From NCBI GenBank assembly GCA_041918155.1, contig JAYRWH010000058.1:1-64000 (forward strand): 64,000 bases of DNA, read 5' to 3'. The stretch comes from UBA668 sp041918155. GTDB taxonomy: Bacteria; Actinomycetota; Acidimicrobiia; Acidimicrobiales; Ilumatobacteraceae. Shown here in pieces: positions 44,207 through 53,364 of the stretch. The translations under genes and the position numbers were made by a program. Under the pieces are notes generated by a model, which was not told where the DNA came from, made no database searches, and was given only the letters and a program-made list of their open reading frames with translations. Position 1 is the first letter of the stretch, and each line of letters starts with the position of its first letter.

Positions 44207-46620
44207 GCGCCGACGCCTCCACCGAACAGCAGATCGAGGCCCTGCTCGCGCAGATGACACTCGACGAGAAGGTCGCGATGTTGCACGGTGCCACCGCGTT
44301 CGACGGCGCGGGTTGCGAGCGCCTCGGCATCCCCGGCTGGCGGCTCTCCGACGGGCCGATGGGCTGCAAAGGGCCGACGATGGGGGAGACCCTGTCGGTA
44401 CCGCAGTCCACCGCGCTCGCGGCGACGTTCGACGAGACCCAGGTGTACGCGATCGGTGTCGCGCTGGGTGAGGAGTGCAACGACCGCGGTGTCGACATGC
44501 TGCTCGGGCCCACCGTCAACCTGCATCGCTCGCCGCTGGCCGGCCGCCACTTCGAGTGCATGAGCGAGGATCCGTTCCTGTCGGCGCGCATGGCGGTGGC
44601 ATACATCGACGGGCTGCAGTCCACGGGCGTGTCGAGCTGCGTGAAGCACTACTTGTGCAACGACCAGGAGCACGAGCGGATGACGATCGACGTGCACGTG
44701 GATGAGCGCACCTTGCGCGAGGTGTACCTGCCCCCGTTCGAGGCCGCGGTGGCGGAAGCCGACGCGCGCTCGGTGATGTCGTCGTACAACTTCGTCAACG
44801 GCCATCACGCCTCGGCGCAGCCCCACCTCCTCGACGAGGTGCTCAAGCGTGAGTGGGGCTTCGACGGTGTGGTCGTGTCCGACTGGGGTTCGATCAAGGA
44901 GACGGTGGCGCCCGCGCTGCACGGCCTCGACCTGGAGATGCCCGGCCCCGGCGAGTTCTGGGGCTCCGGCAAGCTGCAGGCCGCGGTCGCCGGCGGCAGC
45001 GTGCCCTTGGCCGAGGTCGACGACAAGGTGCGCCGCATCCTGCGCCTGCTGGCGTGGCGCGGCCGTTTGCAGGGCGAGGCCCCGCCCGAGCCGGTGCTGC
45101 GGGAGAGCCTCGAACGGAGAGCGCTCGTGCGCGCCGTTGCGGCCGACGGCATGGTGCTGTTGAAGAACGACGGTGTGTTGCCGCTGGCACCAGGTGCATC
45201 CGTGGCCCTGGTCGGCCCCGGCGCCGCCCACACCGCCTGCTTCGGCGGCGGCTCGGCACACATGACGCCGTACCGAGACACGAACGTGGTCGCCAGCTTG
45301 CGCGAGCGCTGGGGCGGCACGCTGACCCATGCGACGGGCATCGATCTGCGTCGCCGTGCTCCGTCGATCACGCTCGACCGGATGCGCGGCCCGGTGAAGG
45401 TGGAGGTGTACCGCGAAGGGCTGTCCGGCGAGCTGGTCGCGACCGAGGAGCGGTTGTGCGTCTTCAATGTGTGGCACGCGGGCGCCTACGGCATCACGAC
45501 CGGGTTCTCGATCCGCGCGACGTTCACGATCGTGCCCGACTTCACCGGCCCCGCGACCGTGATGGTCGCGGCGATGGGCGAGGGCCGTGCGTTCATCGAC
45601 GGTGTGGAGGTGGCCGACAACCTCACCGACAGCTTCTTCGCGGGGATGGGCCTGCGTGGTGGCGTCGGCCACACGACGGTGGAAGCCGGCCGCGAGTACA
45701 CGGTGGTCATCGACTCGCCCGGGCAGCCGGGCATGAACGGCCAGTACAAGCTCATCGACTTCGGCATCGTCCCGTCCGCGGGGGAGCGCGAAGTGGCGAT
45801 CCGTGAAGCGGTGGCTGCGGCGACTGCAAGTGATGTCGCCGTCGTGGTCGTGGGCTCGAACGCCGAGTGGGAGAGCGAAGGCGAGGACCGCGCCGACCTG
45901 AAGCTGCCACTCGATCAGGACGAACTGGTGCAGCGGGTCATCGCCGCGAACCCGCGCACCGTGGTGGTGCTGAACTGTGGCGCGCCAGTGGAGATGCCGT
46001 GGCTCGCCGATGCCGCTGCGGTGGTGGTGGCGTGGATGCCTGGCCAGGAGGGCGGCGAGGCGATTGCCGATGTGCTGACCGGCGAGGCCGAACCTGCCGG
46101 CCGCATGCCCACCACGTGGGCGCACAACCTGCGCGACACGCCGAGCTTCCTGCACTACCCGGGTGAGGCGGGGGTGGAGCGCTACGGCGAGGAGCTGTGG
46201 GTGGGCCATCGCTGGTACGACGCCCGCGGCATCGAGCCGATGGTGCCGTTCGGCCACGGAGGTTCGTACACCATGTTCGAATGGGGCACGCCGACGGTCA
46301 CGAGTGCCGGCACCGACCTCACCGTCGAGGTGCCGATCACGAACACCGGCTCGCGCTCCGGCAGCGAGGTGGTGCAGGTGTACGTCGAACCGAAGTGTTC
46401 GCCGGTGTTGCGCCCCGTGCGCCACCTCGCCGGGTTCGCCAAGGTGCGCCTCGCGCCGGGGGAGACGGCGATCGCGCGCGTCGATCTCGACGAGCGCTCG
46501 TTCGCCCGGTGGGACGTCGCCACGAACGCGTGGAAGGTCGACGCGGGCGAGTACCACCTGGTCGTCGCGGCATCTGCCGCCGACCTGCGCGCCGTGGTGC
46601 CGTACGTGATCGGAGGCTGA
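44203..46620 (+). CDS. Glycoside hydrolase family 3 enzyme with PA14 insert
   Basis: The 805-residue GH3 enzyme has an (alpha/beta)8 domain with DGPMGCKG, KHYLCNDQEHER and the nucleophile D227 in VVVSDWGS. A second alpha/beta sandwich domain is interrupted by a PA14-like domain (about 390-500; VEVYREGLSGELV, FTIVPDFTGPATVMV). A C-terminal fibronectin-III-like domain includes NTGSRSGSEVVQVYV. PA14-bearing GH3 proteins are usually beta-glucosidases. No signal peptide is seen, so the enzyme is cytoplasmic. It is coupled to the Gfo/Idh gene upstream and an alpha/beta hydrolase two bases after. Confidence 0.93.
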   Translation: MSADASTEQQIEALLAQMTLDEKVAMLHGATAFDGAGCERLGIPGWRLSDGPMGCKGPTMGETLSVPQSTALAATFDETQVYAIGVALGEECNDRGVDMLLGPTVNLHRSPLAGRHFECMSEDPFLSARMAVAYIDGLQSTGVSSCVKHYLCNDQEHERMTIDVHVDERTLREVYLPPFEAAVAEADARSVMSSYNFVNGHHASAQPHLLDEVLKREWGFDGVVVSDWGSIKETVAPALHGLDLEMPGPGEFWGSGKLQAAVAGGSVPLAEVDDKVRRILRLLAWRGRLQGEAPPEPVLRESLERRALVRAVAADGMVLLKNDGVLPLAPGASVALVGPGAAHTACFGGGSAHMTPYRDTNVVASLRERWGGTLTHATGIDLRRRAPSITLDRMRGPVKVEVYREGLSGELVATEERLCVFNVWHAGAYGITTGFSIRATFTIVPDFTGPATVMVAAMGEGRAFIDGVEVADNLTDSFFAGMGLRGGVGHTTVEAGREYTVVIDSPGQPGMNGQYKLIDFGIVPSAGEREVAIREAVAAATASDVAVVVVGSNAEWESEGEDRADLKLPLDQDELVQRVIAANPRTVVVLNCGAPVEMPWLADAAAVVVAWMPGQEGGEAIADVLTGEAEPAGRMPTTWAHNLRDTPSFLHYPGEAGVERYGEELWVGHRWYDARGIEPMVPFGHGGSYTMFEWGTPTVTSAGTDLTVEVPITNTGSRSGSEVVQVYVEPKCSPVLRPVRHLAGFAKVRLAPGETAIARVDLDERSFARWDVATNAWKVDAGEYHLVVAASAADLRAVVPYVIGG

Positions 46621-46621
46621 C

Positions 46622-47449
46622 GTGAGCTGGATCGAATCCGACGTGACGGTGAATGGTGTGCAGCTGCACTACTCGCGTCGCGGGCACGGCGCCCCGTTGG
46701 TGCTCGCCCACGGGATGAGCGACAACGGGCACTGCTGGGAGCGCGTCGCGCGCCGCCTGGAGGGCGAGTTCGACATCATCGCCTACGACGCCCGCAGCCA
46801 CGGGTTGTCCGACGGCACGCCGTACGGCGACCACGACGGTGCCGACGACCTGATCGCCCTGGTGGCGGCACTCGGCCTCGATCGCCCTCTCGCGATGGGC
46901 CACTCGATGGGCGCGGCCGCGGTCGCCTCGGCCATCGCCCGCAGCCCGAAGTCGTTCCGCGCGGCAGTGCTGGAAGATCCGCCGTGGGGCATGGTGATCG
47001 CGCCCCCGCCCGATCTCGACAGCCCCGAGTTCGCTGCCTTCGTGGAGGCGTACACGGCGTGGCAGGCCAGCCAGAAGACGGTGCGAACGGTCGACGACGT
47101 CATCGCCGACGGCAAGGCCGCCAGCCCGCGGTGGCACGACGACGAGTTCCCTGCGTGGGGGGAGTCGAAGCTGCAGTTCCGTGTGTCGCACGATCCGGGT
47201 GGCGAGTCGCCGCTGGCCAGGATGGAGCCGTGGCAGTCGGTCGCGTCGCGCCTCTCGACGCCGGTGCTCCTCGTGTGCGGCCACACCGATCAGGGGGCGA
47301 TCGTCACGCCCGAGATCGCCGCCGAAGCGGCCGCACTCTGCCCGACGCTGGAGGTCGTCGTGCTCGACGCCGGCCACAACATCCGGCGGGAGGCGTTCGA
47401 ACCGTTCCTCGCCGCGGTGACCACGTTCCTCCGTGCCCACCGCGGCTGA
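46622..47449 (+). CDS. Alpha/beta hydrolase
   Basis: The 275-residue protein of the alpha/beta hydrolase fold has the oxyanion segment LVLAHGMSDNG, nucleophile elbow GHSMGAA (Ser in GHSMG), and C-terminal VLLVCGHTDQGAIV and LDAGHNIRREAF supplying Asp and His. Substrate unknown; in this operon it may remove an ester group from an imported glycoside. The start is GTG 46622, one base after the GH3 stop codon. Confidence 0.85.
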   Translation: MSWIESDVTVNGVQLHYSRRGHGAPLVLAHGMSDNGHCWERVARRLEGEFDIIAYDARSHGLSDGTPYGDHDGADDLIALVAALGLDRPLAMGHSMGAAAVASAIARSPKSFRAAVLEDPPWGMVIAPPPDLDSPEFAAFVEAYTAWQASQKTVRTVDDVIADGKAASPRWHDDEFPAWGESKLQFRVSHDPGGESPLARMEPWQSVASRLSTPVLLVCGHTDQGAIVTPEIAAEAAALCPTLEVVVLDAGHNIRREAFEPFLAAVTTFLRAHRG

Positions 47450-47469
47450 CCCGAGGGCCTCGGGTCAGC
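47445..47469. terminator. Bidirectional hairpin terminator
   Basis: GCTGACCCGAG (47445-47455) and CTCGGGTCAGC (47459-47469) make a perfect 11-bp stem with a GGC loop. It overlaps the stop codons of both convergent genes (hydrolase at 47447-47449, TetR at 47465-47467). Confidence 0.75.
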
Positions 47470-48091
47470 GCTGTTGCGAGCCCATGGGGGCCGCTGCTCG
47501 CGCGGTGATGCCGTCGATTGTGCCGCGCACCGCGAGCTCGAAGGTCGCGTCGGGATCATTCGCGACATGGATTGCATGACGCAGGTTGGGAACCGAGTGC
47601 AGCTGGGGCGAACTCGATCCGGGCGTCCCGGGCCATCTGGTGTGCATCACCATGGCCACGACCGCGGTCAGCGATGCGAACGCCGCGTCGAACGCATCGG
47701 CTTCCGGCATCGTGCTGAGCCGCCACAGGCCCACCCAGTGCTCACCGAACGCGTACAAGGCGTCGGTGGCGCCGTTCATCTCGCCGACGAGGGCGCCGAG
47801 GTGAGGGTGTCGCCTGGCGCTGTCGCGCAGCCACCGGGCGAGGTGCCACAGGTCTTCGCGCCAGCCGTCGCCCGATGGGCCGGGCATCGGCACCTCGCGT
47901 ACGGCAGCGTCGACCATCAGCAGCACGAGTTCAGCTCGGTCGGCGACATGGTGGTAGAGGCTCATCGGCGAAGCCCCGAGCTCAGCAGCAACCGCGCGCA
48001 TCGAGAACGCCACCGCGCCGTCCCGGTCGACCACCGAGAGGGCAGCGGCAGCGATGGCGTCGCGGCTGAGGTCGGGCCGGTGACGGCTCAC
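47465..48091 (-). CDS. TetR-family regulator
   Basis: The 208-residue protein has an N-terminal TetR helix-turn-helix (SRDAIAAAALSVVDRDGAVAF and MRAVAAELGASPMSLYHHV split over residues 9-49) and a C-terminal ligand domain of the TetR_C type. Its start ATG overlaps the stop of the large serine hydrolase gene by four bases, so they are co-transcribed. The paired CGTACAGTGTAYG sites at 50157 and 50179 are its probable operators. Confidence 0.9.
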   Translation of the reverse strand: MSRHRPDLSRDAIAAAALSVVDRDGAVAFSMRAVAAELGASPMSLYHHVADRAELVLLMVDAAVREVPMPGPSGDGWREDLWHLARWLRDSARRHPHLGALVGEMNGATDALYAFGEHWVGLWRLSTMPEADAFDAAFASLTAVVAMVMHTRWPGTPGSSSPQLHSVPNLRHAIHVANDPDATFELAVRGTIDGITARAAAPMGSQQR

Positions 48092-50139
48092 TGCACCACG
48101 ACCCGTACCCGGCCGAGGTTCTGCACCCGCGCGTAGGGAGTCTCCATGCGGCTGCTGCGATGGGTGGTGATGCGCACGGCTGGGAAGTACGTGCCGGGAA
48201 CGTCGAACGTGTGCTGTGTTCGGAGTGTGGCGGTGCTGAGCGTGCCGTCGATCGTGAGGTCGCGTTCGGGGAAGTCGCCGTCACCGTCGAAGTCCCACTC
48301 GGCAGCGACGATCGTGCCCGTGCCCGGAGGCACGATGACGTCGGCGAGGAAGTCGACCGACTCGCCGACGCGGACCCGGACGTGGTCGGTGGCACCAGCG
48401 GTGAGTCGGACGGTGGGCTGGATGCCGCCGCGGGACGATCCGTCACCAAGGAGTGTCACCTGTGCATCAACAACCTCGTGCGCCGTGTCGGCAGGTGGCG
48501 TGACGCCGTGCTCGACCCACGCGATGACGTCGCGGATCGCCTGCTCGAGAAGGCCGACGTACGTGATCGTGCGGGTCGCCGCGGCCGGACGCAGGCCATC
48601 GCTCTGCACCAGCGCAGGCTGGGCGGGCCCGTGCATCGCGTGCTCGACGAACCACAGTCGGTACTGGTCGGTGATCCGTTCTCCGAGTACCGCGTGTACC
48701 CGGCGCCGATACCACGCGGCCTGCCAGGGGTAGGCCGCTTCGTCGAGCATCGCGGCGACGGCGATCATCTTCACGCCGAAACGACCCGACTGCGTGTGCC
48801 CCCAACTGCCGCGGGCGATCCTCTGGCCGACGGACCGTGGCCGTTGCGGGTGGATCGGCCGGCCAGCAGCCACGTACTGGTCGAAACCGTCGAACCCCTC
48901 CTGCACCTGGTGACGGGGGAGGGTCTGGAACGCCAGGTAGTCGGAGTTGTCGATGTGCACCTCGTCGCCGGCTTCGATGCCGACGAGGCCGTCGCCACCG
49001 AACATCTGCACCGCGACGACCTCCCCCGCAACCGCCGAGAGATAGAACTCGCGGCCCGCCGCGCTGCCGGAGACGACACGGAGCTTCGACCCGAACGGGT
49101 CGCCTCCAGGGCTGCCCTTCAGGCGAAGGGCGACCGGCATGTCGTCGTTGCCGCCCATGGCGATTGCCATCGGCATCGGGAGTCCGAGCTGCTGGGCCTC
49201 CCGAGCGTTCACCACGTCGGCGACCGACAGGGTGGCGTCGACCCGAGCCGCACGGAGTGAAGCGGGCGCGTCGTGGCCGAGGTACCCGGGCACCGTCCAG
49301 AAGTCGCTGAAGTATGTGGGGTCGACCGCGGCGATCGGGCCCGCGAACGCGGCCCACATCATCGTGTAACCCGCTCGGACGCGGGCGATGTCGAACCATG
49401 TGCCCGGCGGGAGGCCGAACCGGGTGACCTCAGCGAGGGCCTCGCGCTGCTCGGTGGAGAGACCGGCGTACATGTCGCCGCTGCCACCCGGTTCGATCGC
49501 ATCGACGATCTGCGGCACGGCGTCGGCCAGTACGCGCATCGCATGTGCCTGCGCGGCGAAACAGTTCGGAATGGCGATCGGGCTGCCCTGTACGAACGGC
49601 ACGGCGCCGTCCCACACGTCGGGAGCGTTCTCCACGCAGGCGATGGTCTTGAACGCGCCGCCGCTGCCGCCGAAGACATAGCCATAGGGGCGGTGCTCGC
49701 CATAGATCGCCGCGGCGACGCAACGCGAGAAGCGGGCCGCTGCAGCACTGGCTCGGTAGCCGGGGATCGAGCCATCCGGTGGTGGCATCGGGCTGAGTGT
49801 GCCCATGTTCGACTCGACGAGATAGCCGCCCGAATCGAACGCGAACCCGATGGAGCCCGGCTCGCCGTAGCACAGGTCGGTGCCGGCGCCTTGGTCGAAA
49901 CCCGAGATCGGTGGCAGCACGTGCAGGAAGCGGCCGGCGTACCGCGACGTGGGCGGGAAGTAGTACGAGAACTTCAGGTCGCTGCCCGTGAAACCGCCGT
50001 GCACGTATCGGTGCGGCTCGGGGGCATCGCGCCACTCATCCACGTCGATGTAGGGCGTCGCGTAGTCGGGGTCGACGGGCCGATAGGAATCGCCCGCTCG
50101 CCGTGCCAGATCCATCGCCTCGCCTGCCGGCTGCGTCAT
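48088..50139 (-). CDS. Large serine hydrolase-like protein with C-terminal PKD-like domain
   Basis: This 683-residue protein has a catalytic-type nucleophile elbow GYVFGGSGGA (S159) followed by VENAPDVWDGAVPFVQGSP, resembling tannase/feruloyl-esterase-like alpha/beta hydrolases. Its C-terminal about 100 residues have the PKD pattern (FLADVIVPPGTG, EWDFDGDGDFPE, FDVPGTYFPAVRI). PKD domains are normally outside the cell, yet no signal peptide is visible at the chosen start ATG 50139. I cannot name a substrate. It is first in an operon with the TetR gene and divergent from the TauD-GH3 group across two operators. Confidence 0.7.
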   Translation of the reverse strand: MTQPAGEAMDLARRAGDSYRPVDPDYATPYIDVDEWRDAPEPHRYVHGGFTGSDLKFSYYFPPTSRYAGRFLHVLPPISGFDQGAGTDLCYGEPGSIGFAFDSGGYLVESNMGTLSPMPPPDGSIPGYRASAAAARFSRCVAAAIYGEHRPYGYVFGGSGGAFKTIACVENAPDVWDGAVPFVQGSPIAIPNCFAAQAHAMRVLADAVPQIVDAIEPGGSGDMYAGLSTEQREALAEVTRFGLPPGTWFDIARVRAGYTMMWAAFAGPIAAVDPTYFSDFWTVPGYLGHDAPASLRAARVDATLSVADVVNAREAQQLGLPMPMAIAMGGNDDMPVALRLKGSPGGDPFGSKLRVVSGSAAGREFYLSAVAGEVVAVQMFGGDGLVGIEAGDEVHIDNSDYLAFQTLPRHQVQEGFDGFDQYVAAGRPIHPQRPRSVGQRIARGSWGHTQSGRFGVKMIAVAAMLDEAAYPWQAAWYRRRVHAVLGERITDQYRLWFVEHAMHGPAQPALVQSDGLRPAAATRTITYVGLLEQAIRDVIAWVEHGVTPPADTAHEVVDAQVTLLGDGSSRGGIQPTVRLTAGATDHVRVRVGESVDFLADVIVPPGTGTIVAAEWDFDGDGDFPERDLTIDGTLSTATLRTQHTFDVPGTYFPAVRITTHRSSRMETPYARVQNLGRVRVVVQ

Positions 50140-50156
50140 CGTTTCCTCCAGTTATT

Positions 50157-50191
50157 CGTACAGTGTATGGTACTTCTCCGTACAGTGTACG
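50157..50191. promoter_or_regulatory. Paired TetR-type operators
   Basis: Two copies of CGTACAGTGTAYG lie at 50157-50169 (ending TATG) and 50179-50191. The second is a perfect palindrome, CGTACA-G-TGTACG; the first has one mismatched pair. Their starts are 22 bases apart, about two helix turns, so two dimers could bind on one face. They sit between the divergent starts at 50139 and 50220. Confidence 0.7.
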
Positions 50192-50219
50192 AATTCTGAG
50201 CCCCCGGAGGAGTCGTCGC

Positions 50220-51053
50220 ATGCAGGTCACCCCACTCAGCACACATGTCGGCGTGGAGATCACCGGTGTCACCAGTGCCGACGCGTTCGACGTTCGAGTG
50301 GCCGACGAGTGCCGACGTCTCCTCGACCGCCACGGCGTGGTGGTGTTCCGCGAGGCGGCGATCGACGACGACGCGCTGATCGAGTTCAGCTCGTGGCTCG
50401 GCACGCTCGCCGTCGTGCCGACCGGGGAGCACGCGCGGCCCGAGATCCAGACGATCACGATGCGCCCGGGGGCGACGAACCCGGTGCTCGCCGCGTACCG
50501 CCGCGGCAACTTCCTCTGGCACATCGACGGAGCGACCGACGAGCGTCCGCAGAAGGGCACCTTCCTCTCCGCGATCGAGGTCGACGACACGGGGGAGGGC
50601 GGTACCGAGTTCGCCACCACGTACGCCGCCTACGACGCGCTGACCGACGCCGACAAGCGGTTGATCGACGACCTGCAGGTGGTGCACTCCTTCGCCGCGG
50701 CCCAGCAGCGTGCCAACCCCGATGCGGACGAGGCGTTCCGGGCGACGTGGACCCGTGTGCCCGACCGGGTGCACCCGCTGGTGTGGAAGCGACAGGACGG
50801 CCGCCGGTCGTTGCTGTTGGGCGCCACCGCGGCGCGGGTGGTGGGCTGGAGCCAGGAGGACAGCGACGCCTTGCTGGGCCGGCTGCTCGAGTTCGCCACG
50901 CAGCCAGAGTTCGTCGTCCACCATGCGTGGCGCAAGGGCGACCTCGTCACGTGGGACAACACCGGGATGTTGCACCGGGCGATGCCGTTCGAACCGACCT
51001 CGCCCCGCCTCCTGCATCGCACCACGCTCCTCGGTGAAGAGGTCGTGGCGTGA
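50220..51053 (+). CDS. TauD/TfdA-family Fe(II)/2-oxoglutarate dioxygenase, copy 1
   Basis: The 277-residue protein has the iron-binding HxD motif in NFLWHIDGATD, the distal His in TGMLHRAMPF and the 2-oxoglutarate-binding Arg in SPRLLHRTTL. TauD-family enzymes hydroxylate small acids, often releasing sulfite or an aldehyde. The substrate is not known. ATG 50220 follows CGGAGGAG. Its stop overlaps the GH3 start (GTGA), tightly coupling an oxygenase to a glycosidase, which is unusual. Confidence 0.9.
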   Translation: MQVTPLSTHVGVEITGVTSADAFDVRVADECRRLLDRHGVVVFREAAIDDDALIEFSSWLGTLAVVPTGEHARPEIQTITMRPGATNPVLAAYRRGNFLWHIDGATDERPQKGTFLSAIEVDDTGEGGTEFATTYAAYDALTDADKRLIDDLQVVHSFAAAQQRANPDADEAFRATWTRVPDRVHPLVWKRQDGRRSLLLGATAARVVGWSQEDSDALLGRLLEFATQPEFVVHHAWRKGDLVTWDNTGMLHRAMPFEPTSPRLLHRTTLLGEEVVA

Positions 51054-53239
51054 ACGAGCAGCAGATCGAGGACCTGATCGCCCGGATGACGCTCGAGGAG
51101 AAGTGCGCCCAGCTGGGCGGGGTGTGGCACACCCACCTGCGCGACGAGCACGCTCGCCTCGACATGGACAAGGCGGCGCCGCTGATCGCCGACGGAATCG
51201 GCCAGCTCGGCGCGGTCGCCGGGCAGTCGCTCACGCCGGCCGACGCGGTCGCCGCGGTGAACGCGCTGCAGACGCACCTGCGCGAGCACACCCGTCTCGG
51301 CATTCCTGCCCTCGTCCACGAGGAGGCACTCGAAGGAGTTCTCGCCCCGGGGGCCACCCAGTTCCCGCAGGCGATCGGGATGGCCTCGAGCTGGGACCCA
51401 GCGCTCGTGCAGGAGGTGGCGACGGTCTCGGGTCGACAGGCCCGTGCTCTCGGCGCGCGGTTGATCCTCAGCCCGGTGCTCGACATCGCTCGCGAACCCC
51501 GATGGGGTCGCACCGAGGAGACCTTCGGCGAAGACCCCGAGTTGGTGTCGCGCCTGGGCGTTGCGTTCGTGCGCGGCATGCAGAGCAACGGTGTCGAGTG
51601 CTGCGCCAAGCACTTCCTCGGGCACGGCTCGCCCCTCGCCGGGCTGAACCACAACGAGGTGGTGATCGGTCCCCGCCGCCTGCGCGACGTCGATGCGGCA
51701 CCATTCCGGGCTGCGATCAACGAGGCCGGGCTGAAGGCGGCGATGAACGCGTACCACGAGATCGACGGGCTGCCGGTGACGTCGTCGCCGGAGTACCTGA
51801 TCGACCTGCTGCGCGACGAGTTGGGCATGGGCGAGGACGGCATCGTCGTGGCCGACTACTACGCCGTCGACGACCTCGAGCACTTCCATCGCGTCGCTGT
51901 CGACCGTGCCGACGCGGCCCGGCAGGCACTCACCGCCGGGCTCGACGTGGAGCTGCCGAACTACGAGTACTACCGCACCGTGCCGCAGCAGGTCCGCGAC
52001 GGCCTGATCGACGAAGCGGTGATCGACCGCTCGGTGCGCCGGGTGCTGCGCCAGAAGGTGCGCCTCGGCTTGTTCGAAAACCCGTTCGTCGATGCGGACG
52101 CGGTCGGCGCATCGCTGAACACACCGGCCGACGTGGCGCTGGCCCGTCGCGCCGCGGCTCGCACGATGGTGCTCTTGCAGAACGATGGGGTGCTGCCGCT
52201 GCGGCCAGGGACGCGGGTCGCGGTGCTCGGCCCTTCCGCCGACAACGCGCGCCGTCTGTTCGGCGACTACTCGTTCGCGTTCAAGAAGGCGCACCTCTCG
52301 AACGCCGAAGTGGCGGCGACGCACGACGACGGTTCCTCCACCGCCCACGTGCTCACCCCGCTGGCGGCGCTGGCGGAGCGCTACCAGGTCGTGTCCGACG
52401 CTGCGACCGCTGACGTTGTGGTGGTGTTCGTCGGCGGGCAGAGCGGCGCCATGCGCCACGAGACCTCGGGTGAGTTCCTCGATGCGAGCGACCTGCGCCT
52501 GCCGCAGGAGCAACTCGAGCTGATCGCCGCGACTGCGGCCACCGGCACGCCGACGGTCGTGGTGCTGATCGGCGGACGCGTGCACTCCCTCAGCGAGGTC
52601 GTGCCCCACGCCAACGCGCTGATGGTGGCGTGGCTGCCGGGCGACGAGGGCGCGCACGGGATCGTGGATGTGCTGTCGGGCGACGTCGACGCCGGCGGGC
52701 GGTTGCCGATCGGCATCCTGCGCACGGTCGGGCAAGTGGGCATCTACGCCGGCCATCACCACGGTGGCGGGCGCAGCGTGGTGTACGACGACTACATCGA
52801 CGGGCCGGCCACCCCGCTGTTCCCCCTCGGGCACGGACTGTCGTACACCACGTGGGCGTACAGCGACCTGGCGGTGCGCGTCGGCACCACCACCGACGAC
52901 ATCGTCGTCGAGGTCACCGTCGCCAACACGGGCGAGCGGGCAGGCGACGAGGTGGTGCAGGTGTACGCCTGCGACGAGGTGGCGTCCATCGGGGTGCCGC
53001 AACGACGCCTGGTCGCCTTCCGGCGCATTGCCGCCGAGCCCGGGGAGTCCACACGTGTGCACTGCACGATCCCCGCCGGGCGCCTCGGGTTCCAGGGGCG
53101 CGACATGCGCTTCCGGGTCGAGCCCGGCGACGTCACGTTCTTCTGCGGCGGTTTGTCGTGCCGCACGACCATCGCCGGGGGAGTCGACCATCCCGACCCG
53201 AACACCATCGGAGCCTTTCGAGTCGAACTCGTGCACTGA
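51050..53239 (+). CDS. Glycoside hydrolase family 3 enzyme
   Basis: The 729-residue GH3 protein has the three-domain layout without PA14: PVLDIAREPRWGRTEETFGEDP, CCAKHFLGHG, nucleophile D269 in IVVADYYAVDDL, a second alpha/beta domain and a C-terminal fibronectin-III-like domain (VTVANTGERAGDEVVQVY). The RWGRTEETFGEDP segment is common in beta-xylosidases/beta-glucosidases. No signal peptide. The start GTG 51050 lies within the TauD copy 1 stop region; two more TauD genes follow after 125 bases. Confidence 0.92.
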   Translation: MNEQQIEDLIARMTLEEKCAQLGGVWHTHLRDEHARLDMDKAAPLIADGIGQLGAVAGQSLTPADAVAAVNALQTHLREHTRLGIPALVHEEALEGVLAPGATQFPQAIGMASSWDPALVQEVATVSGRQARALGARLILSPVLDIAREPRWGRTEETFGEDPELVSRLGVAFVRGMQSNGVECCAKHFLGHGSPLAGLNHNEVVIGPRRLRDVDAAPFRAAINEAGLKAAMNAYHEIDGLPVTSSPEYLIDLLRDELGMGEDGIVVADYYAVDDLEHFHRVAVDRADAARQALTAGLDVELPNYEYYRTVPQQVRDGLIDEAVIDRSVRRVLRQKVRLGLFENPFVDADAVGASLNTPADVALARRAAARTMVLLQNDGVLPLRPGTRVAVLGPSADNARRLFGDYSFAFKKAHLSNAEVAATHDDGSSTAHVLTPLAALAERYQVVSDAATADVVVVFVGGQSGAMRHETSGEFLDASDLRLPQEQLELIAATAATGTPTVVVLIGGRVHSLSEVVPHANALMVAWLPGDEGAHGIVDVLSGDVDAGGRLPIGILRTVGQVGIYAGHHHGGGRSVVYDDYIDGPATPLFPLGHGLSYTTWAYSDLAVRVGTTTDDIVVEVTVANTGERAGDEVVQVYACDEVASIGVPQRRLVAFRRIAAEPGESTRVHCTIPAGRLGFQGRDMRFRVEPGDVTFFCGGLSCRTTIAGGVDHPDPNTIGAFRVELVH

Positions 53240-53364
53240 TCAGGAGTGCGGACGGTGGCTGACGCTCCCTGCGGTGCGGTTGGCCCCTGGCGTAGGCGGT
53301 CGATCCGCACTATCGTTCCCCGTGAGAGTGCCGCTGTCAGCGGCGGAGAAGGGGGTTCTCGCTG

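Noticed and set aside
43876..46557. Long - strand open frame opposite the GH3 gene
   Set aside because: Composition (His/Arg/Val runs) is shadow-like, while the + strand has a full GH3 enzyme with its catalytic residues.
53330..53344. Inverted repeat GCCGCTG-T-CAGCGGC before TauD copy 2
   Set aside because: Short, single copy and GC-rich; may be chance, so not listed as a regulatory site.
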